Shown: positions 56,263 through 64,000 of the stretch, piece after piece
Layout: each line of letters opens with the position of its first letter
Position numbering within the stretch: position 1 is the first letter of the stretch
Assembly (NCBI RefSeq): GCF_009832865.1
Contig: NZ_CP047130.1
Span: forward strand, 1,364,001-1,428,000
DNA: 64,000 nucleotides
Reading direction: 5' to 3'
Source: Colwellia sp. 20A7
GTDB lineage: Bacteria; Pseudomonadota; Gammaproteobacteria; Enterobacterales; Alteromonadaceae
Position numbers and translations under genes: made by a program
Notes under the pieces: generated by a model
The model's input: the letters and a program-made list of their open reading frames with translations, nothing else
Told to the model about the DNA's origin: nothing
Databases searched by the model: none

Positions 56263-58191
56263 TCAATGATTTTCAATGGCGATATTGTTAATGGCGCAAT
56301 GTTGTATAGGAGCTTGTGATGACATATCAATCACTAAACAACTATCGGGTCGTGCATTACTGAATTTTTCGTAAATGACAAAAGCACGTGCTAAAGCATC
56401 TGTAACTTGGCAAAGATTGTTTAAGGTTGAGTTTGCTAGGTCTTTTGATCTACAAGAATTATTTCTTTTAAGCAAAGTACCCATTGTTGTATATATTTGC
56501 TGAGTTTCTTCTGAAATGTCGGCAAAGGCTAGAGAGCCGGCATTACGCACTAAATAAAAGTCTGAAATAAAATCTAATACCGTTGCCTTTTTTAACTCAT
56601 GTATTTGTTTGCTACATAGTTGTTTTGTCATTAGTTTTTTTATGAGAGTTAGACTTGATAAGCAGGGGGGACTTTCTGCTATAAAATGATCAACGTGATT
56701 AGTTAACATTAAGGTATCAAATAATGATCGGTTAAGTACGTCATCACGAAAGCTTTTTGGCCATTCACGGGGGATAAATCGCCATTTTGCCAATGCTTGT
56801 AAGTGCATTTTTGTGTAATTTTGGTAATTATTAGCGCTTAACATATTTTTATTCCAAGCATTTTCAGGATCATGTTTTAACAGGTATGCATGTTCTTTTT
56901 GATAGGCGCTAAATAGCGTATTAAAGTGCTTAACATTATCAATAGTCACCGTGCTTACGGTTGCTAAGTTGTTTTCTATGTTCACTAATTTGTATGCTGG
57001 TCTATATGCTGCAATTGACGGCGCTTGAATATTAAAGAGTGTGTTGTTTTTACTTTTTATTATAGACGTGTCATTCATGTGCATATGCCCGCCAATATGT
57101 AGCCTTAAGCCTGTTTCTGCGAGTAATTTTCGGGTGTCATTTGTAGGCTCACGTTTTAGTTGAAAAGCGGTGTTACCAAACAATGCTTGTATTGACGCTG
57201 TTTGACCATCATAAAACTCACCCATTGGGAAATGACTAAAGGCGATTAATGTCTTACCCTGTGTTTTTGCACGTTGTACTACGTCTGTTATCCAAGCAAG
57301 AAGAAAAGGTTTTTCGGTGAGTACTTTGTTATAGCCGGCATTACCAGAGCCTTGAAAAGCTAATGCGCCATTTTTTACTTGAGGAATATAGACGTTTGCA
57401 TCAATAGCTAATAACCAAAGGCCTGCAATGGGTTCAATTAAGTAGCTGGTATCAGGTACTTTTATGCAGTTGCTTTTATCGTTTTCAGCGCATTGCACGT
57501 AACTACGTTCAGCTAATGAGGCGCCTGTTGAGAAAGGTGTTTCCCATAATATTTCATTACCGCTAGGCATCAATCCAAAAGAAGCCATAATCTCAACTAC
57601 TTCTTTGTAGCCTGCATGCGCAATTTTGTCACTGCATATTATTTTTTTATTGTCGGGAGTTATCTGTCTATTATGAGGACTTTTTTTGGTGCAATGAGGG
57701 TGATCTGTTGAGTAAATAGCTAATTCTTGACCTTGTTCATTTAAAAAGTCAGGTTTACCTCCCGCAGTTTTAAAAGGTTTTACCGGGTCATGATTGCCCG
57801 GAATGGCAAAAAAACGCATCCCATAGATTTTTGTATATTTATCAAGAATTTTTTTTAAACCCTGCAGGTGCACAGGTTGACCGTCATCGGTAAAATCACC
57901 TGGCAGTGCAACTAACTTTACCCCTTTATCTGCAATATCATTAAGTGTGGTGATTAAAGCAAAATAATTCTCGTTAAATAAACGGGTAGAATGAATTTGC
58001 GACCTCATGCTGCGAATACTAACGGGGGGCATATCTTTCGTTATTTGAATTCCGCTAAACCCTTGTTGAGAAAAGTCGCCGTAAATATCATGGAAATGAA
58101 TGTCTGGTACAAACGCAATTTGGGTTTTACTGCTAGGATGCGCATGTATTGTTAGGCTTGTTAAGCAAATGATGAACAGTAATACTTTCAT
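56263..58191 (-). CDS. Exported calcineurin-like metallophosphoesterase
   Basis: The 642-residue protein starts with a signal peptide (MKVLLFIICLTSLTIHA). It has the binuclear-metal motifs VPDIHFHD, PGDFTDDG, PGNHDP and GGHMHMND, the last two spaced as in calcineurin-like phosphoesterases. HFPMGEF lies between. The C-terminal 200 residues have scattered cysteines (SPPCLS, LCSKQ, NNSCRS, LCQVT) that may form disulfides in the periplasm. It follows a TonB receptor gene after a terminator-like hairpin. Probable role: removing phosphate from a compound taken up or met at the cell surface; substrate unknown. Confidence 0.88.
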   Translation of the reverse strand: MKVLLFIICLTSLTIHAHPSSKTQIAFVPDIHFHDIYGDFSQQGFSGIQITKDMPPVSIRSMRSQIHSTRLFNENYFALITTLNDIADKGVKLVALPGDFTDDGQPVHLQGLKKILDKYTKIYGMRFFAIPGNHDPVKPFKTAGGKPDFLNEQGQELAIYSTDHPHCTKKSPHNRQITPDNKKIICSDKIAHAGYKEVVEIMASFGLMPSGNEILWETPFSTGASLAERSYVQCAENDKSNCIKVPDTSYLIEPIAGLWLLAIDANVYIPQVKNGALAFQGSGNAGYNKVLTEKPFLLAWITDVVQRAKTQGKTLIAFSHFPMGEFYDGQTASIQALFGNTAFQLKREPTNDTRKLLAETGLRLHIGGHMHMNDTSIIKSKNNTLFNIQAPSIAAYRPAYKLVNIENNLATVSTVTIDNVKHFNTLFSAYQKEHAYLLKHDPENAWNKNMLSANNYQNYTKMHLQALAKWRFIPREWPKSFRDDVLNRSLFDTLMLTNHVDHFIAESPPCLSSLTLIKKLMTKQLCSKQIHELKKATVLDFISDFYLVRNAGSLAFADISEETQQIYTTMGTLLKRNNSCRSKDLANSTLNNLCQVTDALARAFVIYEKFSNARPDSCLVIDMSSQAPIQHCAINNIAIENH

Positions 58192-58256
58192 ATTTATTTC
58201 CTATTAAGGGGAGCGAAACCTATTAATAAGTTAACTTTATTATTTCGAATCATTAA

Positions 58257-58288
58257 AGAAAAAGGGGATCTAAATGATCCCCTTTTTT
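58257..58288 (-). terminator. Terminator after the frameshifted TonB receptor gene
   Basis: A perfect stem GGGGATC (58264-58270) with GATCCCC (58276-58282) is extended by A/T pairs and followed by T on the reverse strand. It lies just after the receptor stop and 70 bases before the phosphoesterase start. Confidence 0.8.
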
Positions 58289-58295
58289 AGGTTAT

Positions 58296-61062
58296 TTAAA
58301 AAATTGCACGTAAACCTAATGATATTCGTCTACCCGAAAACTCATACATTGTCGGGAAGGCAGGAGCAATAGTGTAGCCTTGCGTAGCTTCGTCTGTAAT
58401 ATTAATTCCTTCTAATGTTACTTTAACGGTGTCGTTAATATTATAGCCAAGCGAAATATCGGTTTGGCCATAAGCATCCCGATAAACTGGGTATATATCA
58501 CGTTCTATATATTCAACATATTTATCTTTGTAGTTGTAAGAAATTCTAGCGTCGAAATTATAATTTTCATAATAGAAAGTTACATTGTAAGTTTCATCGG
58601 CTAGACCTTCTGCAGGGGTAGAAATACCTAAGTCTGATGATCCTGTTAATGAATTATCTAAAGAAGTGTAGTTAGCATTAACACCAAACCCTTCTAATGC
58701 ACTATGAAAACGTCCAAATGGAATTTGCGCGACTAATTCAATACCACTGACATCGTAGGAGCCTTCGGCATTAACCTTTTGATAAACATCAAAATCATAT
58801 ACGCCATCAATAGTACCGTTATCATTGTATTTAGTAACACCTGTGACAACGCCGGTTAATGATTCACGCACTACGCCTTGTATCTCTTTTTCAAAGTAAG
58901 ATATGGCTAATAAACCGCCTTCTTCTAAATACCATTCTAGGCCCATTTCCCATTGGTCGGCATAGGTTGGTTGTAGATCTGGGTTACCGTCGCGATACTT
59001 GAATTCACTCAAACTTACGGTACGTTTGTAGGCAATGTCTGTTAAGGCGGGGCGAATAAGGGTTTCCGATGCCGCAGCACGTAAAACTAAGTTATCACTA
59101 AGATCAAGCGAGAAGTTTATGCTTGGTAGTATGTCCGTGTAGTTACCGTTTTTTGATACCGGGGCAGATGTGTAACTCGTCGAGCCATCACTACCTTGTA
59201 CTTGATGGTAACCAGACGAAGTCACATCAGTATCAATATAACGAACACCGGCGTTTAAGGTTGCCGGCATTTCGCCAATATGAAAAGAAAAATCAGCCAT
59301 TGCATAGATAGCGGCGGTTTTTTCTTGTACTTGATAAAATTGATCCGGTTCAAAGTCAACGGTAAAGCCTTCATATCTTAATTCATTGCGGGCGTAGCTA
59401 TTTGACACTTGGCTCCAATCTACTTTTGATGCAACTTCTGGTAAGTATTCACCACCGGATACTAGATCTGAAATACTTGTTAGTTCACTGTCAGCTAATG
59501 TTCGTGTCCCTACCCATGAAGAATCACCTTCGGTTGGACCTGTTACACGGTTAGTGCCGTAGTTACGCTCTTTTGATTTGTCGGTATAGCGAGCACCAAA
59601 TTGAATACTTGATAGTGCCGGTAAATAGGTTAAGTTTAATTGACGTGAAAAATCTAGTTGAGCAGCATATTTGTCATCTGAAATATCTTCGATATTTACT
59701 TCATTATAATCAAATAAATAAGCTTCAGGGGTATTATACATATCAAAACTTTCGGCATTATCACTAGAAATAGTCTCAGCACCTGTACTTGTATAACGAG
59801 AGCGTGTCGCACGATAGGCTGTGTGTTTCAAATTGGTTTTTTCTGATGACTTTTGAGCGCCGCTATAACCAATTAAACCATAAATATCCCACTGCCCAAC
59901 TAACGAATCCATTGTCAGACTATATTGTTGGTAGTCAGTATCGTTGCTATTTTCTTTACTTAAAAGCTCATGTTGCGTTGCCGCGTAATCAGCATCGGTT
60001 ATAACTGTAATCCCGTATTCTGACAGCGTTGTATTGTCATAAGCATGTATTTTTTCAAGCGAACTAATACTTGATGCTGTGTAGGCTGCTGCATCGTATT
60101 CGTCTTCATGGTCGTCAAAATTTCCAACTAAGCCATCGAATGTTAAGCCAAAGTTACTATTGGGTTTATATTGCAAAGATAAGGTAGCACCCCATTTTTC
60201 TTGTTCAGTTAAATAAGCGCGATCACCCACTTTATTTAAAAAAGACAACTCGGCTAGTCTCGTCATCATCAAAGCGATCGTTAATTATTATGCCTGTATC
60301 GCGTTCTAATACTGCTGCTGTTTGGTCTGCTTGAAATTGCGATGAGCCTTTTTTTTCTAACCAACGAGAAATAGGGCGAAAGTCTATACCTGAGTTACTG
60401 TCTGAACGGTTGGTACGTTCTGAGTAGGCGAAAGATGCTAATGCGCCCCAATCGCCAAAGGTATCGCTGGCTAACAATGCTAGCTTAGGATCGGTTTCTT
60501 CTGATATTTCGTTATAAGCACCTTCTATTGATGCCACAAGCTTACGCTCATTGTAATCAAAAGGTCTTGCTGTATTAATAGCAACAGAGCCTGCAATACC
60601 GCCTTCTTCATCTGCAGCGGTAGGTGATTTTTTCACGGTAACACTTTGAATTATTTCTGAAGCAAAAATATCAAACTCTACATCACGACCGCCACTACCC
60701 GATGCCGTTGCTAGATTATTAATAGACACAAAAGTGAAATCGCTAGGTAAGCTGCGAACATTAACTTTTTGGCCTAAACCTTTGTTACGTTCAATTGTTA
60801 CTCCCGGCATTCTTTGTAATGCCTCGGCTAAGTTTTGTTCTGGGAAGTCTGCGATATCAGATGCGACAATCGAATCAGAAAAACCGATATTTTCGCGTTT
60901 TAAATCAATTGCTTTTTTTAAGCTTTTTGAATAGCTAGCGGTAACAACAACTTCTTCCATAGCGTGTTCATTTGAATCACTTTCTTGTGCGTGAACTTGG
61001 CTTATAAACAAAGCACTTAAAGCAAGTGCTAATGGCGACAGTTGAAACATTCGGTTAGACAT
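58296..61062 (-). pseudogene. TonB-dependent receptor (TonB-Xanth-Caul type) with a single-base frameshift
   Basis: Two overlapping frames together make one receptor. The N-terminal frame (61062 down to the stop near 60232) has a signal peptide ending SQVHA, the TonB-box region EEVVVTASY, and a plug with AEALQRMPGVTIERNKGLGQ. The C-terminal frame (to 58296) carries the barrel, ending ISLGLRAIF. Both read through a run of six A at 60239-60244 (six T in the gene); with five T, codons VFLNKVGDRAYL join smoothly and the gene is 922 codons with its stop. The change may be a sequencing error, a real inactivation, or phase variation. The adjoining sigma/FecR pair suggests it is, or was, regulated by them. 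Confidence 0.85.
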
Positions 61063-61312
61063 TACGTTATTCCTATTTGTTAGTATTTATTAAGATTTAA
61101 TAGTTATTTCTCCACTAAAGACGCAACATGAAATGAAAAGGGGACGTATATATTTGATGAAACTTTTATGTCAGTTTTACTACAGATATTTCATAAAACT
61201 GTCATCAAATCATCACAATAAACCTGTATTTTCTAAGCGAATATTAGCGCCATTTTTAATGCTCAATGATTAATGATTTGACGCTGTAAATAACTATACA
61301 AAAAAGAGAATC

Positions 61313-61852
61313 ATGCCCCTCACTAAAATGTCATCACCGATTATTAGTAAACATACTCAGCAACATGGACCATTAGTTAGGTGCTTTATAGCGAACCAAA
61401 ATTCGCTTCAGGAATTTTTTCGTCGATCGGTAGATGATCATGCTGATGCTGATGATTTATTTCAAAAGCTTTTGTTAAAAGCATTAAAAATAGAAAATAC
61501 GGATCATATAGATAACTTACTTGCGTATGGTTTTCGCATGGCGAAACATTTAGTTATTGATCATCATCGTGATCAAAAGAAAATGCCTGAAAGTCTTGAA
61601 CATGATCCCGAAAGTGAGGCGTTATCACTTGAAAGCTTACTCGAACATGAACAGCGTATGCGGCTATATCAGCAAGTGTTAACGCAAATGTCACCATTGC
61701 GTCGTGACGTTTTTATTCGTCGTCGGTTACATGGTGAAAGTCGGCAGTTAATCGCAAAAAGTTTGGGTTTATCTGAAGAAGCGGTCAAAAAGCATATATC
61801 GCGTGCTATGGATATGTTGAAAAACGCTATATCAACATTAATTAATAATTGA
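61313..61852 (+). CDS. ECF sigma factor, FecI-like, second locus
   Basis: The 179-residue protein has sigma region 2 (FRRSVDDHADADDLFQKLLLKAL, YGFRMAKHLVIDHHR) and region 4 (SPLRRDVFIRRRLHGESRQL, IAKSLGLSEEAVKKHISRAM). AGAGAA serves as its ribosome site. It is divergent from the frameshifted TonB receptor and 85-97 bases before the FecR-like gene. Confidence 0.92.
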   Translation: MPLTKMSSPIISKHTQQHGPLVRCFIANQNSLQEFFRRSVDDHADADDLFQKLLLKALKIENTDHIDNLLAYGFRMAKHLVIDHHRDQKKMPESLEHDPESEALSLESLLEHEQRMRLYQQVLTQMSPLRRDVFIRRRLHGESRQLIAKSLGLSEEAVKKHISRAMDMLKNAISTLINN

Positions 61853-61949
61853 TTGTCCCCTTAGCAGGGATTAAACCGTCATTCATATTAATAATGAAAC
61901 ATAATTAGTTATAAAAATAAATTTTAGTTAAAAAAAATTGAGACATTTA

Positions 61950-62816
61950 ATGGTATCGGCACCTAAAAAAAACGCTAACAATGAGCAATTAACGCAGCAG
62001 ATTTGGCATGATCCTGCGCTTATTGAAGCCTTGAAAAAAGTAGATAAAGAAACTGAGTCGCATGTCTTGGTAAAAGCGCCTCGAAAACTTAAATTTTGGA
62101 CGTGGGGTGGTGCTTTAGCCGCGAGCGTTATTTTTTCTTTTGTAAGCCTTAATTTTATCAAATCAGACGTTACGACTTCTGCTCCAGCTAGTGTAGCGGC
62201 GCAGTATTATAGTGGTAATGATGCTGAAAATGTAGTTTTGTCTGATGAGTCTAAAGTCGCTTTAAATAAAAATTCAACGTTAAAATTTAGTGAAAATAGT
62301 CAATCAAGAACTGCACTATTAAGTAAAGGGGAAGCTTATTTTTCAATAAAAAGAGATATTGAAAGACCCTTTACACTGGAAGTAGGTAACGCGACTATAC
62401 GTGTGCTTGGTACTGCGTTTAATGTGAATAATATCTTAGGTGAAACAAATATTGATGTCTTTCATGGGAAAGTTTCCGTAAAGACTATTGACGATAAACA
62501 GCAGATTGAACTGATAAAAGGACAACGAGCACGGGTTTATAACAATAATATCATTGTTTCTACCTTTACAGCCAAGCAACCTGATTGGCAACTTGGTTGG
62601 CTTAACTTTGACGATGTGTCTATTAGCAATGCTGTTTATCAGCTTAATCGTTATGCTCAAAGACCCGTTGTTCTTAGTAAGGTTGATGCCAATTTACGGG
62701 TCAGTGGACGTTTTAAAACGAATGATGTGCTTGGTGCGGTAACCCTTATTGCGCAATTAAATAAGCTTTCAATCAATACTTTTGATGACAGCATTATATT
62801 GTCTTCTACTGATTAA
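61950..62816 (+). CDS. FecR-like regulator, second locus
   Basis: The 288-residue protein has a short N-terminal cytosolic part with QQIWHDPALIEALKK, one membrane segment at about 47-66 (FWTWGGALAASVIFSFVSL), and a periplasmic FecR domain (LSDESKVALNKNSTLKFSE, LGTAFNVN). The C-terminal part has NAVYQLNRYAQRPVVLSK. ATG at 61950 is chosen; an in-frame TTG at 61938 would add four residues. It lies between the sigma gene and the next TonB receptor gene, which starts 52 bases after it. Confidence 0.9.
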   Translation: MVSAPKKNANNEQLTQQIWHDPALIEALKKVDKETESHVLVKAPRKLKFWTWGGALAASVIFSFVSLNFIKSDVTTSAPASVAAQYYSGNDAENVVLSDESKVALNKNSTLKFSENSQSRTALLSKGEAYFSIKRDIERPFTLEVGNATIRVLGTAFNVNNILGETNIDVFHGKVSVKTIDDKQQIELIKGQRARVYNNNIIVSTFTAKQPDWQLGWLNFDDVSISNAVYQLNRYAQRPVVLSKVDANLRVSGRFKTNDVLGAVTLIAQLNKLSINTFDDSIILSSTD

Positions 62817-62868
62817 TATATTTGCACTATTCCTAAGCTATTTTGATCACGGTTAACGAGGCTAATAA

Positions 62869-64000
62869 ATGTTGAAACGTTTTTTATATGTAGCCTTAAG
62901 TACCATGTTATGTGGCTTGTCTTTTTATGTTAATGCGGCACGCGTTAGCTTAATTGATCAGCTCAGCAACTATTCTGAAAAGTTTTCAATCGCAATTATA
63001 TATGACAGATCATTACTTGCAGGGCTAGAGGTAGCAACAGGTAGTGCTCAAAATGATGAAATTAACCGTAGTGACTTTAATAAACAGTTAACGTATTGGC
63101 TAACGCCGTATCAGCTTAACTGGAAGCAAACACCATCAGGTATTCTAATTTATAGCGTTAATAATCCCGCTAAGCACCCCATTGAAAAATCAGTAAATCA
63201 ATTAGAAGAAGTCACGGTTATTGGCCAAATGCCGACGGGATCGTTATCTGAGCGATATCATGATAAATATCAACAGGCCGTTGATTATGCGCAATTAATA
63301 AAAAGTAATTATGCAGGTGAAACCGACATAATATTAGGCGCTATGCTTACCCAATTACCTGCTGAGAATTTGGCTGAAGCATTACAAGCGGTTCCTGGGT
63401 TAAGTATTACTCGCGACCGTGGTGAGGCGCTTAATATTAATGCTATGGGGTTAGGCGCAGAATATCAATTAACGCTGTTTAATGGTCGCCGTCTTGCAAA
63501 TACTGAAAATGTTCGCAATTCAAACCAATATGGTAAAGCGCATCGATTTGATATTTTTAGTGCTGGGTTATTTTCAAATATTGCAGTTTCTAAAACGGCA
63601 GATCCTCGGTTACCGAGTGGTGCCATAGGCGCTACCGTCAATTTATTTAGCGATGCTCCTTTGGACTATCAAAAAAATAACGCAGACGTTAAGTTAACCG
63701 TTGCTGCGTTAGAGGGAGAGCGTGACCTTCAACCTAGCTTTGGAATAACAGCAAATACTAAGCTTGCTGATGATACCATCGGTTTAATTGTGAAGATGAA
63801 TTATGAAAATCGCTTACAACGTCAATTTCAATTTGAATCTTGGCATTGGGGTGAAAATGGCGGCGCATCGAATGTTTATCAGTGGCCTGATATTGATGAT
63901 CACATTTTAGTGCCAACAGATGGCTTGGCACTCACCATTGAAAATGAAGATCGTATCAGAACGACGATTTATAGTGCTTTAGCATGGCAACCAAGCAAGC
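62869..64000 (+). CDS. TonB-dependent receptor with N-terminal STN-like domain, cut by the right edge
   Basis: The frame is open from ATG 62869 to the end of the window (377 codons). It encodes a signal peptide (1-23, ending VNA), an STN-like domain (27-96, LIDQLSNYSEKFSIAIIYDR), and a TonB-box-like EEVTVIG at 113-119. The plug contains AEALQAVPGLSITRDRGEAL and FNGRRLANTENVRNSNQYG. The barrel lies mostly beyond the edge. Its place after the sigma and FecR genes gives a sigma-FecR-receptor order on one strand, unlike the divergent arrangement of the first locus. Confidence 0.88.
   Translation, partial: MLKRFLYVALSTMLCGLSFYVNAARVSLIDQLSNYSEKFSIAIIYDRSLLAGLEVATGSAQNDEINRSDFNKQLTYWLTPYQLNWKQTPSGILIYSVNNPAKHPIEKSVNQLEEVTVIGQMPTGSLSERYHDKYQQAVDYAQLIKSNYAGETDIILGAMLTQLPAENLAEALQAVPGLSITRDRGEALNINAMGLGAEYQLTLFNGRRLANTENVRNSNQYGKAHRFDIFSAGLFSNIAVSKTADPRLPSGAIGATVNLFSDAPLDYQKNNADVKLTVAALEGERDLQPSFGITANTKLADDTIGLIVKMNYENRLQRQFQFESWHWGENGGASNVYQWPDIDDHILVPTDGLALTIENEDRIRTTIYSALAWQPSK

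Overview
The window reads as a stretch of chromosome from an AT-rich marine gammaproteobacterium, most likely Alteromonadales and close to Colwellia/Thalassotalea. Support comes from the queA-tgt-yajC-secD-secF run, an iscRSUA-hscBA-fdx operon with Escherichia-like cysteine spacing in IscR, IscU and IscA, several TonB-dependent receptors with FecI/FecR regulators, and short dispersed palindromic repeats. I see no phage, insertion sequence, CRISPR array or rRNA. The only tRNA is tRNA-Trp at 9677-9753. The genus is my inference; no marker gene settles it.

Layout. Positions 1-9,340 hold a plant-type dihydrodipicolinate synthase, a YjdF-like membrane protein, a pseudouridine synthase, an RraB-like protein, an iodotyrosine-deiodinase-like flavoprotein, argS, prfC, rimI and holD. 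Positions 9,640-18,000 carry tRNA-Trp, aceK (reverse strand) and then queA, tgt, yajC, secD and secF, with a structured leader and a possible 19-codon upstream reading frame in front of secD. Positions 18,180-30,170 hold a RhlE-type helicase, cobA, suhB, trmJ, cysE and the isc operon with two IscR-type operators. Positions 30,200-35,440 carry an EF-hand protein, a YHYH lipoprotein, mltC and a PAS chemoreceptor. Positions 35,800-40,860 hold a four-gene operon: a coiled-coil protein, a membrane-spanning OmpA-like protein, a Ras/Rab-like GTPase and a GGDEF-EAL protein. From 41,200 to 47,280 there is a surface-signalling locus: exported amidohydrolase, STN-type TonB receptor, FecI-like sigma factor and FecR-like regulator. 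Then come an rlhA-like U32 gene, yedI, and a czcBA-type metal efflux pair with a small His/Cys-rich exported protein. A second locus from 56,260 to the right edge has an exported metallophosphoesterase, a frameshifted TonB receptor, a second sigma/FecR pair, and a third (STN-type) TonB receptor cut by the edge.

How the genes work together. The housekeeping blocks are conventional: tRNA queuosine synthesis and Sec translocation share one run, and cysE sits beside the Fe-S operon that consumes cysteine sulfur. The two FecI/FecR loci look like nutrient-sensing uptake units in which an outer-membrane receptor signals to a dedicated sigma factor and a neighbouring exported hydrolase processes the substrate.

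The best candidate for an undescribed system is the 35,803-40,856 operon. It joins a protein predicted to have a cytosolic longin/roadblock-like region, one membrane segment and a periplasmic peptidoglycan-binding domain to a eukaryote-like small GTPase and a c-di-GMP enzyme. Other points of interest are the plant-like DapA, the deiodinase-like enzyme with its Glu-Tyr-Lys triad, the secD leader, two 162-bp MITE-like elements, and the single-base homopolymer frameshift in a TonB receptor gene.
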